Source of the DNA: JAOAJF01 sp046295675
Lineage (GTDB): Archaea > Micrarchaeota > Micrarchaeia > Anstonellales > Anstonellaceae
Direction of reading: 5' to 3'
DNA length: 13,043 nt
Assembly (NCBI GenBank): GCA_046295675.1
Contig: JBKBMW010000023.1
Span: 1 to 13,043, forward strand
Numbering within the stretch: position 1 is the first letter of the stretch; the number at the start of each line of letters is the position of its first letter. The notes under the pieces were generated by a model. It was given only the letters and a program-made list of their open reading frames with translations. It made no database searches and was not told the origin of the DNA. This document shows positions 1 to 5,348 of the stretch, piece by piece. The translations under genes were made by a program, and so were the position numbers.

Positions 1-1
1 T

Positions 2-865
2 TCGGTTGTTTGCCCTATTTTAAACGAAGAAAAAAATATTGCAACATTTTTGGATTATCTTTTGGCTCAAGCTTATATCCCAGAGATTGTCCTTGTAGAT
101 GGTGGGTCAACTGACAAAACCATAGAAATTGTTAGATCATACCAAAAAAAGAGCAATAAAATCAAGTTGATTGAATTAAAAGAAAGAGGAACTGGAAAAG
201 CAATAAATGTTGGTTTTAAAAATTCCTCTGGACTTTATATCTGTCATTCTGGAGCAGATTTTGGTTTTCTAGGCAAAAATATTTTTTCAAAAGCTGTAGA
301 CTTTATTAAAAAAAATCCAAAAACAAAAATCCTTGCTCTTGCTTTTCCATTAAAAAAAAGATTTAACAATATTATAAAAGATTCTTTTCTATTTTGGGAT
401 AGTAGATATTCCCTTAATCTAATAGTTCCTATTGTCAAAAGAGAAATCTTTCCAACCTATCCAGAAATTTCTTATGGAGAGGATAAGATAGCAGCTAAAA
501 GCCTTGAGCAATATTTTCAACAAGCACAAACTCTTTTTTTAGAAGAAGATTTTTTAAGATTTCAAAAAGATTTTTCATTAAACTTATTTATAAAAAGATA
601 TTTATGGTATGGAAGGACATTTTTGCCCTATCTTAAACTGGCCAATGAACCAAAGGAATATTTACGAATTTTACTTTGTGTTTTAGCAGTTTTTTTTCCA
701 CCTATCCTCTTAATCCCTTTTTTAGTAGGAATTTATGATGCAATAAAATTTTTAAAAATATTTCCTTTAACAGTTGTTTTTTTTCCAATTTTTTCTATGG
801 CTGCTTCCTGGTTAATGGGGATTGGGTTTTTAATAGGATTTTTTGTTAAAGACCTTGGGCATTAG
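2..865 (+). CDS. Family-2 glycosyltransferase with C-terminal membrane anchor (5' end cut off)
   Basis: A GT-A fold sugar transferase that probably moves a sugar from a nucleotide- or lipid-linked donor at the cytoplasmic membrane face. The frame is open to the left edge, so the true start lies outside; an internal TTG at 50 is not the start, because the residues before it (SVVCPILNEEKNIA) are the typical first strand of the fold. DGGSTDKT follows near residue 38, then a GTGKAINVGF stretch. The usual DxD metal site reads SGADFG, keeping one clear aspartate. YGEDK fits the later ED motif of the acceptor side. The last 70 or so residues form two hydrophobic segments, ending in a short cytoplasmic-like tail. 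Substrate is not predictable; cell-surface glycan or glycolipid synthesis is an inference. A 66-bp gap separates it from the next gene. Confidence 0.85.
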   Translation, partial: SVVCPILNEEKNIATFLDYLLAQAYIPEIVLVDGGSTDKTIEIVRSYQKKSNKIKLIELKERGTGKAINVGFKNSSGLYICHSGADFGFLGKNIFSKAVDFIKKNPKTKILALAFPLKKRFNNIIKDSFLFWDSRYSLNLIVPIVKREIFPTYPEISYGEDKIAAKSLEQYFQQAQTLFLEEDFLRFQKDFSLNLFIKRYLWYGRTFLPYLKLANEPKEYLRILLCVLAVFFPPILLIPFLVGIYDAIKFLKIFPLTVVFFPIFSMAASWLMGIGFLIGFFVKDLGH

Positions 866-896
866 TATGTTTAAAGGAGTAAAAAGAAAACATATC

Positions 897-905
897 TTTA
901 AATAG
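897..905 (+). promoter_or_regulatory. TATA box for the GXGXG protein gene
   Basis: TTTAAATAG is centred 31 bp upstream of the ATG at 932, predicting transcription start a few bases before the codon. There is no Shine-Dalgarno sequence. ATATCT copies lie on both sides (892-897, 912-917, 920-925). Confidence 0.45.
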
Positions 906-911
906 ATTTCC

Positions 912-925
912 ATATCTATATATCT
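912..925 (+). repeat. ATATCT-type 14-bp motif, copy 1
   Basis: ATATCTATATATCT contains two ATATCT units 8 bp apart and ends 6 bp before the ATG at 932, over the expected transcription start. It matches the copy at 4876-4889 at 13 of 14 positions. It might be a repressor-type operator; the base composition makes a chance match possible. Confidence 0.3.
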
Positions 926-931
926 TTTGTA

Positions 932-1591
932 ATGTTAAAGAAAAGGTATTCAATTATGCAACACTTAATAAAGAACCATAAATCAAATATTTTCTCTTAT
1001 TTCAAATCAGTTAGTTCTATCTTTAAAAAACATAAACCAGAAAGTGATCAAATTGAAAATAAGAAAAATAATAGAATACAATTATTAGCTTTATATATGA
1101 GTTTTAGATTTAACGAATTAAACAATGTAGATGTATACTATAAAAAAGCTTTTAATTTGGTTAACCAGATAAAGCCAAATTCAAATGAGATTGAAGAGTT
1201 TTCTAAGCAATTAAATCTTTTTGAATCTGATCCATTTTTTAAAATTAAAGCTGGCTTGTTTTTATCAGCACTTATCAATTCCTCAGAATATCAACATTTT
1301 AAAATTTTTACAAATAGCTTTCAATCCAAAATACATTTTCTTGGTTTTCAAAATACAAAAAATATTGAAATCTTTGGAGATAGTGGAAACAATCTGGGCT
1401 ATAAAATGCAAAATGGAACTATAGTTGTTCATGGAAATACTGGCGATAATATTGGTTTTTTAATGCAAGGTGGCAAGATTTATCTTAAGGGAAATTATAA
1501 ATCAATCTATGCCTATCTTTTAGGAGAAGTTTATTTAAATGAGGAATTAATTTTTAAAAATGGTAAAAAAATAAAATCTTCTAAATTTTAA
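932..1591 (+). CDS. Orphan protein with C-terminal GXGXG beta-helix
   Basis: A 219-residue protein of unknown function. Residues 1 to about 125 look mainly alpha-helical, lysine- and asparagine-rich, and are not recognised. Residues about 135-205 carry repeats of the GXGXG type: GDSGNNLGYKM (149-159), then NGTIVVHGNTGDNIGFLM (161-178) and QGGKIYLKGN (179-188). This pattern is typical of the right-handed beta-helix at the end of the glutamate synthase large subunit and of formylmethanofuran dehydrogenase subunit C. Here it is short and not attached to a catalytic domain, and neither enzyme is encoded nearby. There is no signal peptide or membrane segment. The ATG at 932 is chosen because a TATA-like box lies about 30 bp upstream; an in-frame ATG at 956 is the alternative. 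The acylphosphatase gene follows after 16 bp and may be cotranscribed. Confidence 0.75.
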   Translation: MLKKRYSIMQHLIKNHKSNIFSYFKSVSSIFKKHKPESDQIENKKNNRIQLLALYMSFRFNELNNVDVYYKKAFNLVNQIKPNSNEIEEFSKQLNLFESDPFFKIKAGLFLSALINSSEYQHFKIFTNSFQSKIHFLGFQNTKNIEIFGDSGNNLGYKMQNGTIVVHGNTGDNIGFLMQGGKIYLKGNYKSIYAYLLGEVYLNEELIFKNGKKIKSSKF

Positions 1592-1607
1592 ACACATTTT
1601 TATTTTT

Positions 1608-1895
1608 ATGGATAAATACGATAAATCAATATCTGCTTTAAAAATCTTGGTTTATGGCAAAGTACAGGGAGTTTTTTTTAGGGCTTGGGCAAAAAAACAA
1701 GCACTAAAATTTTTTTTGGTCGGATGGGCAAAAAATTTAATAGATGGTTCAGTAGAAATTTTTATTGAAGGTAAAGAAGAAAATTTAGAAAAATTTCTTT
1801 TTTCCTGTCTTAAAGGTTCCTCAAATTCAGAAGTAAAATATTTAATTATACAACCAACAGATAAAAAGAATTTGACAAATTTTGATATTCTTTAA
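1608..1895 (+). CDS. acyP: Acylphosphatase
   Basis: A 95-residue enzyme of the usual family length that hydrolyses carboxyl-phosphate bonds of small acyl phosphates in the cytoplasm. The signature GKVQGVFFR (residues 17-25) supplies the phosphate-binding loop and the catalytic arginine R25. GWAKNLIDGSVE (39-50) supplies the catalytic asparagine N43 and the following strand. The usual GxVRN form reads GWAKN here, a mild deviation. The first ten residues are an N-terminal extension before the first strand. No Shine-Dalgarno sequence precedes the ATG; an AT-rich CTAAATTTTA at 1581-1590 could serve as a TATA box for a leaderless message, or the gene could be read through from the preceding gene 16 bp away. 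It converges with the next gene across 24 bp. Confidence 0.93.
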   Translation: MDKYDKSISALKILVYGKVQGVFFRAWAKKQALKFFLVGWAKNLIDGSVEIFIEGKEENLEKFLFSCLKGSSNSEVKYLIIQPTDKKNLTNFDIL

Positions 1896-1919
1896 AATAG
1901 TATTACTTTAAAATCATAT

Positions 1920-2483
1920 CTAATTTTTATGATAATGATATGAAGCATCAATTGCTAGATGAATAAAATAAGCACAAAAAAATATTGCATCTAAAAAAAT
2001 TACCATCTCCTGTTCAAATAAAAAAATTAAAAAAACATAGCCTGCAAAAGCAAATATTATAAGCATCAAGTAGGAATGCATAAAATTTTCAGATGGAACA
2101 AAGCCAACTATCATCCTTGCAACTATATAAAAAACTACTAAAAAAAGCCCTAAGAAAAAAACATTACAATAAGTTGTAATTCCTTTGTCAACTTCAGATG
2201 TAATTGAAAGGCAAAGATTATTTGATACTGAAACCGAAGCAGGGTAAAAAGCAACAAGTATTGCTCCAAATACAAATAAAAAAATAGCAAAAGAATGGAT
2301 AAATTTTTTTAAAAAATTGGTTAAAACATCTATATCTGGTAAAAGCATACCTACTAAAAAAGAAAGAAAAAATAAATCTAAGATTTGCTTGGAGTAGTAA
2401 TTTGTACCAATACTATAAATAAGTGCAAATGCTATAACAATAGCCACAATTTTCTTTCCACTAGCAATTGCCCAACCAAACAT
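1920..2483 (-). CDS. YdjM/DUF457-like membrane protein (putative metal-dependent hydrolase)
   Basis: A 187-residue protein with about five or six hydrophobic segments, so an integral membrane protein. It keeps the polar signature of the YdjM/DUF457 family: GMLLPDIDV at 45-53, a histidine-serine pair at 63-64 (IHS) or 136-137 (MHS) where the family usually has THS, and HLAIDASYH at 175-183 near the C-terminus. The Asp and His residues would bind a metal. Family members are annotated as membrane-bound metal-dependent hydrolases, but the natural substrate is not established and I do not assign one. It lies 20 bp downstream of the SerK-like gene on the same strand without a recognisable Shine-Dalgarno site, so it is probably expressed from that promoter. 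The family call rests on motifs only. Confidence 0.7.
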   Translation of the reverse strand: MFGWAIASGKKIVAIVIAFALIYSIGTNYYSKQILDLFFLSFLVGMLLPDIDVLTNFLKKFIHSFAIFLFVFGAILVAFYPASVSVSNNLCLSITSEVDKGITTYCNVFFLGLFLVVFYIVARMIVGFVPSENFMHSYLMLIIFAFAGYVFLIFLFEQEMVIFLDAIFFCAYFIHLAIDASYHYHKN

Positions 2484-2503
2484 ATTTTTATTTTTTTATT
2501 TAT

Positions 2504-3313
2504 TCAATATAAAACTATCACTGGTTCTGTGTAATACCTTGCAGAGCCATATCTAACTCTTTTCTTTATCATCTCAACCAAATGCATTTCAATGCTTTCC
2601 TTGCTTTCATTTAAATAACCAAGGCGAAAGTTTAATCTAACAATTCTTCCAGGTATTTGATGGCGTGTGCTTTTTGGAGGAAAAATTTTTCCATTCAATA
2701 TATTCTTTATTACTTCTTCTTTAGTAAAAATTTTTCTTGCAAACACCACTTCTCCTCTATCTAAAAACAGGTTTGTCCGTATATCCTCAATAAAAACAAG
2801 GTCATTGTTGTTGTTTTTTGTTATATCTTTTCCAAGTTTCTCTTCAAAAAACTTTTTTTGTTCTTTGATCGTTCCTTCAAAATTTCTTTGCTCGCTTTCA
2901 AAAATTTTACATTTTAATTTTCCCTCATCCTTTTTCATTGCCATCAGATAGGCTTCATAATTATTTATTTTTCTAATCCCTTCTTCATACTCTATCTTTT
3001 CTCCATCCAATCCATCAAAATCAGTGTTTTTGTTTACTATATACCATCCCCCTATTTTTATCTTTGGATCAAAATAATCTACCACCTGGCATATAGCGTA
3101 TTCTGTCTTTAATTGTTCTAATACTGTGCGACGATGATTACCATCTAATACTATTTTATCTTTTTTATCAATTATTAACGGGTCAATCAACTTTCCTATA
3201 TTAAGCATAGTCTCCTTTAAAGCAAGAAGATTCTCCTCTATAACCTGCTCATGTATCTTCAATTTTTCTAATTCTACTACTTCAAGACTTTCTAATATCT
3301 CTTCTGCTAACAT
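2504..3313 (-). CDS. ParB/sulfiredoxin-fold protein, SerK-like (possible free serine kinase)
   Basis: A 269-residue soluble protein with a ParB/Srx-type nucleotide-binding core. Visible motifs are KIHEQ (19-23), IVLDGNHRR (54-62), VVDYFDPKIKIGGWY (77-91) and, after a variable middle, FTKEEVIKNILNGKIFPPKSTRH (196-218). This order matches what I recall of archaeal SerK, the ADP-dependent kinase that turns free serine into O-phosphoserine for cysteine synthesis in Thermococcus; its catalytic glutamate lies in the HEQ motif, and the C-terminal PKxTRH segment is also shared. The last 45 residues (from about 225) extend past the conserved part. The alternative is another ParB-like protein of the SbnI/SerK superfamily, but no parA or replication gene is present. 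The ATG at 3313 sits 27 bp from a TATA box, so the message is likely leaderless. Confidence 0.68.
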   Translation of the reverse strand: MLAEEILESLEVVELEKLKIHEQVIEENLLALKETMLNIGKLIDPLIIDKKDKIVLDGNHRRTVLEQLKTEYAICQVVDYFDPKIKIGGWYIVNKNTDFDGLDGEKIEYEEGIRKINNYEAYLMAMKKDEGKLKCKIFESEQRNFEGTIKEQKKFFEEKLGKDITKNNNNDLVFIEDIRTNLFLDRGEVVFARKIFTKEEVIKNILNGKIFPPKSTRHQIPGRIVRLNFRLGYLNESKESIEMHLVEMIKKRVRYGSARYYTEPVIVLY

Positions 3314-3334
3314 TAATTAATTTTAAAACTTAAG

Positions 3335-3345
3335 GATTTTAAATC
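3335..3345 (-). promoter_or_regulatory. TATA box for the SerK-like gene
   Basis: On the minus strand this reads GATTTAAAATC, centred 27 bp before the A of the start codon at 3313. That spacing puts transcription initiation at or beside the ATG, and there is no Shine-Dalgarno sequence, as expected of a leaderless archaeal message. A second AT-rich TTTTAAAA at 3321-3328 is too close to the start to serve. Confidence 0.5.
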
Positions 3346-3402
3346 TTTACTGCCTCTCAAAACTAAAATTCCTGTTCATCAAATTAAAAATTTTCAGAAG
3401 TA

Positions 3403-3411
3403 TTTTTAAAT
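3403..3411 (+). promoter_or_regulatory. TATA box for the KaiC-like gene
   Basis: TTTTTAAAT is centred about 25 bp upstream of the ATG at 3432, predicting a leaderless message. It faces away from the box at 3335-3345, so this 118-bp gap (3314-3431) is a divergent promoter region with no other recognisable element. Confidence 0.5.
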
Positions 3412-3431
3412 CTAAAGTTTTTTATAATCTT

Positions 3432-4124
3432 ATGGATGATAAAACAAAAATAAGAAGTTCTATTATTGGTCTTGATGCCTTGCTTGGTGGTGGAATAAAA
3501 AAAGAAAGCATGGTTCTGTTACACGGGCCACCTTTTTGTGGAAAAAAACTTTTTTTAATGCAATTTTTATACGAGCAGTTAAATTCCTCTAACCCAACTA
3601 TTTTCGTTTTAACTGATTTTGGTGTTGTAGATTTTCAAACAAAAATGAAAAATTTAGGTTGGGATATAACAAATTTTGAAAAATCAAATTTATGTTTTTT
3701 TATTGATGCATACTCCAAGCAGTATTCCCCTTACCTACAAGATAGTAAAACTACTAAATTTGTTTCCTCTCCAGCAGCTCTTTCAGAATTATCTCTATCG
3801 CTTTCTAAAATTCAAGAAGAATTTTCTTTACAAAACTTTTTTGTTGGTTGGCATTCTCTTTCTACAGTACTAAAAAATACAGAATCAAATTCTTTTTTTA
3901 AATTTCTTAGTTTTGAGATAGGAAAACTCAAAAAGTTACATGCTACTGCTTTTTTTACTTTGGAAAAAAACGTTCATTCTAAACAGGAAGAGTTTGGAAT
4001 AGAACATTTAATGGATGGGGTAATCGAATTTGAAAATGCAAAAATTTTAGCAAAAGGTTTTGATATTTTCGATGTCCAATGGCATCCTTATTCTATCAAT
4101 GAAAATGGAATTTCTATTTTATAA
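3432..4124 (+). CDS. KaiC/RecA-like ATPase homologue with degenerate nucleotide-binding motifs
   Basis: A 230-residue single-domain member of the KaiC/RecA superfamily. The N-terminus is typical: IIGLDALLGGGIKKESMVLL (11-30), followed directly by the P-loop position. The P-loop reads GPPFCGKK (32-39), with lysine in place of the S/T that coordinates Mg. The usual pair of catalytic glutamates after the next strand reads TDFGV (61-65). The Walker B segment normally ending in DSLS reads FFVGWHSLS (135-143), with histidine instead of aspartate. The fold looks intact but nucleotide hydrolysis is doubtful, so a binding, scaffold or regulatory role is more likely. There is no membrane segment. Archaeal relatives include regulators and motility ATPases, but no archaellum or gas-vesicle genes are near, so the role is unknown. 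It converges with the flavin reductase gene, with only 2 bp between stop codons. Confidence 0.8.
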   Translation: MDDKTKIRSSIIGLDALLGGGIKKESMVLLHGPPFCGKKLFLMQFLYEQLNSSNPTIFVLTDFGVVDFQTKMKNLGWDITNFEKSNLCFFIDAYSKQYSPYLQDSKTTKFVSSPAALSELSLSLSKIQEEFSLQNFFVGWHSLSTVLKNTESNSFFKFLSFEIGKLKKLHATAFFTLEKNVHSKQEEFGIEHLMDGVIEFENAKILAKGFDIFDVQWHPYSINENGISIL

Positions 4125-4126
4125 TT

Positions 4127-4822
4127 CTACCATTTCTCAAGCACTATTTTTTCTTTTTTAATTCCATTATTCTCCAACATTAAAGAAAGCTGCTGTGCAA
4201 ATTCCTTTCCCCCACATATATAATACTTAGCTTCTTCCCATTCATTCAAATGTTTTTTAATCATCTCAATATTTATTCTACCATTTTCAAATTCTTTTAA
4301 GTTTTCTTGTGTAAGGGTGTAAACAACTTCAAAAAATTCATTTTTCTTCTTTATCTCATCAAGCAAATTCTTATAAGCAATCTCTTTTTTGCTTTTGTTA
4401 GAATAAAACAAATATACTTTATTTTTGTATTGTTTTGATTCCAGTTCTTTTAGCATACATATAAATGGAGTTATACCTATCCCACCAGCTATAAATACTG
4501 ATAGTAGCATACTTTCGTCAAATAAAAATTGACCATATGGCCCCGCAATCTTTACATTCTCATTTTCTTTTAATCCTAATAAAGCTGAGGAAAAAACACC
4601 ATGCTTTTTTATTCCAAAAGATAAGTTATTTTCAGAATAAGGAAAAAGAGCAGAGTATGGTCTAAAATTTGGTTTTGCTTCCAATTCTTCTATCTTAATC
4701 ATAAAAAATTGGCCTGCTTTAAAATAAGGGATTTGGCCTACAAGTGGTTTGAATGTAAGCGTATAAATATCTTCAGTCTCCTCAAGCTTATTTACAAGTT
4801 GATAATCCTTGTATTCTATCAT
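4127..4822 (-). CDS. Ferredoxin-NAD(P)+ reductase family flavoprotein without a 2Fe-2S domain
   Basis: A 231-residue soluble flavin reductase. Residues 1-100 form the FAD-binding barrel with FRPYS (53-57), HGVFSSAL (74-81) and GPYGQF (94-99). From residue 105 the nucleotide-binding domain has AGGIGITPF (112-120) and YYICGG (200-205), the usual CGP with Gly for Pro. It ends in LEKW; a terminal aromatic that stacks on the flavin is known in bacterial-type ferredoxin reductases. There is no iron-sulfur domain and no adjacent oxygenase or hydrogenase gene, so it probably shuttles electrons between NAD(P)H and a separate carrier; the partner is unknown. The ATG at 4822 is preferred over a TTG at 4849, because the likely TATA box (about 4853-4861) puts the transcription start downstream of that TTG. 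The protein from 4822 also begins as family members do. Confidence 0.85.
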   Translation of the reverse strand: MIEYKDYQLVNKLEETEDIYTLTFKPLVGQIPYFKAGQFFMIKIEELEAKPNFRPYSALFPYSENNLSFGIKKHGVFSSALLGLKENENVKIAGPYGQFLFDESMLLSVFIAGGIGITPFICMLKELESKQYKNKVYLFYSNKSKKEIAYKNLLDEIKKKNEFFEVVYTLTQENLKEFENGRINIEMIKKHLNEWEEAKYYICGGKEFAQQLSLMLENNGIKKEKIVLEKW

Positions 4823-4852
4823 AAAAACACTTTTTTTATTTTTATCCAATAA

Positions 4853-4870
4853 CTTTAAAAATATTTATAT
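4853..4870 (-). promoter_or_regulatory. TATA region for the flavin reductase gene
   Basis: On the minus strand this reads ATATAAATATTTTTAAAG. The TTTTTAAAG half is centred about 35 bp before the ATG at 4822, giving a leader of roughly 9 nt. The upstream ATATAAATAT is a possible alternative box with a longer leader. Either places initiation downstream of the TTG at 4849. Confidence 0.4.
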
Positions 4871-4875
4871 AACTA

Positions 4876-4889
4876 ATATCTTTATATCT
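4876..4889 (+). repeat. ATATCT-type 14-bp motif, copy 2
   Basis: ATATCTTTATATCT has two ATATCT units 8 bp apart, as in the copy at 912-925. It lies in the divergent gap between the flavin reductase gene and atpH, just upstream of the reductase TATA region. Confidence 0.3.
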
Positions 4890-4892
4890 ATC

Positions 4893-4908
4893 ATTAATTG
4901 ATTAATTG
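4893..4908 (+). repeat. Tandem direct repeat ATTAATTG x2 upstream of the atp operon promoter
   Basis: Two perfect, adjacent copies of ATTAATTG. They end about 15 bp upstream of the putative atpH TATA box, a position suited to an activator or transcription-factor site. Each unit contains the palindrome ATTAAT. Function is inferred from position only. Confidence 0.35.
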
Positions 4909-4923
4909 TTTACTCATGCTTAG

Positions 4924-4934
4924 CATATATTAAC
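4924..4934 (+). promoter_or_regulatory. Putative TATA box of the ATP synthase operon
   Basis: CATATATTAAC is centred about 42 bp before the atpH ATG at 4971, placing transcription start near 4955 and leaving a leader of about 16 nt that contains a GGTGG ribosome-binding site. It is the only promoter-like sequence close before the operon. Confidence 0.4.
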
Positions 4935-4960
4935 AAAATTTTTTTAGCTACTGATGTTTT

Positions 4961-4965
4961 GGTGG
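4961..4965 (+). promoter_or_regulatory. Ribosome binding site of atpH
   Basis: GGTGG: the GGTG core (4961-4964) is followed by 6 nt and ATG 4971, the same spacing as at atpK and atpA. It argues against the upstream TTG (4959) and GTG (4962), which overlap the site itself. Confidence 0.6.
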
Positions 4966-4970
4966 ATAGA

Positions 4971-5312
4971 ATGCAAGAAGAAGATGTTGAAGATAAAAGT
5001 TCACATTCTTTTTTAGATGAACTATCAAAAGTTTCAGAAGCAGAAAAAAACGCATCTCTTTTAATAGAATCTACTTCAAAAAAAGCTCAAGAAATTATAA
5101 AACAAGCAAACTTAGAGGCATCAAAAATTATTGCAGATTCTTCAGAACATTCTATAAAAATAAAAAATCAGATTATTGCCAAAGAAAAAAAGAAAACCGA
5201 AACTAAAGTATCTCAAATCTTAACCAATGCTAAAAAAGAAGCAGAAAAAATAAAAAAACTCTCCCTTACAAAAGAGCAGTTGCATTCCTTACTTGACATT
5301 TTAATCGAATGA
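4971..5312 (+). CDS. atpH: A-type ATP synthase subunit H (peripheral stalk coiled coil)
   Basis: A 113-residue hydrophilic protein, almost entirely Ala/Lys/Glu-rich helix from residue 10 to the end, with heptad-like patterns as in (SKK)AQEIIKQANLEASKII. Subunits H and E form the peripheral stalks that hold the A/B head still against subunit I while the rotor turns. Sequence conservation in this family is low, so the call relies on the coiled-coil character, the length and the position: first gene of the operon, directly before atpI, the standard archaeal order. The final LTKEQLHSLLDIL looks like the short C-terminal helix of the family. Start ATG 4971 is set by the GGTGG ribosome-binding site. 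A 36-bp gap leads to atpI. Confidence 0.8.
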   Translation: MQEEDVEDKSSHSFLDELSKVSEAEKNASLLIESTSKKAQEIIKQANLEASKIIADSSEHSIKIKNQIIAKEKKKTETKVSQILTNAKKEAEKIKKLSLTKEQLHSLLDILIE

Positions 5313-5337
5313 TTCAAAAAAAGAAAATAAAAATACT

Positions 5338-5341
5338 GAGG
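5338..5341 (+). promoter_or_regulatory. Ribosome binding site of atpI
   Basis: GAGG, 7 nt before ATG 5349. The spacing favours this start over the in-frame ATG at 5367. Confidence 0.55.
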
Positions 5342-5348
5342 CAAGTAA

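Noticed and set aside
867..905. Twelve-codon mini-ORF after the glycosyltransferase stop
   Set aside because: Too short to judge, overlaps the proposed TATA box of the next gene and has no ribosome-binding site.
1221..1424. Plus-strand 67-codon frame inside the GXGXG gene
   Set aside because: Out-of-frame shadow; the GXGXG repeats are in the other frame and nothing recognisable is encoded here.
1914..1943. Inverted repeat TCATATC...GATATGA between the convergent acyP and YdjM-like genes as a terminator
   Set aside because: Only a 7-bp AT-rich stem with a 16-nt loop, partly within coding sequence; compatible with chance. The T5 run at 1924-1928 alone is weak evidence for archaeal termination.
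4823..4849. TTG start at 4849 for the flavin reductase
   Set aside because: The likely TATA boxes place transcription start downstream of this TTG, and the ATG at 4822 gives a family-like N-terminus.
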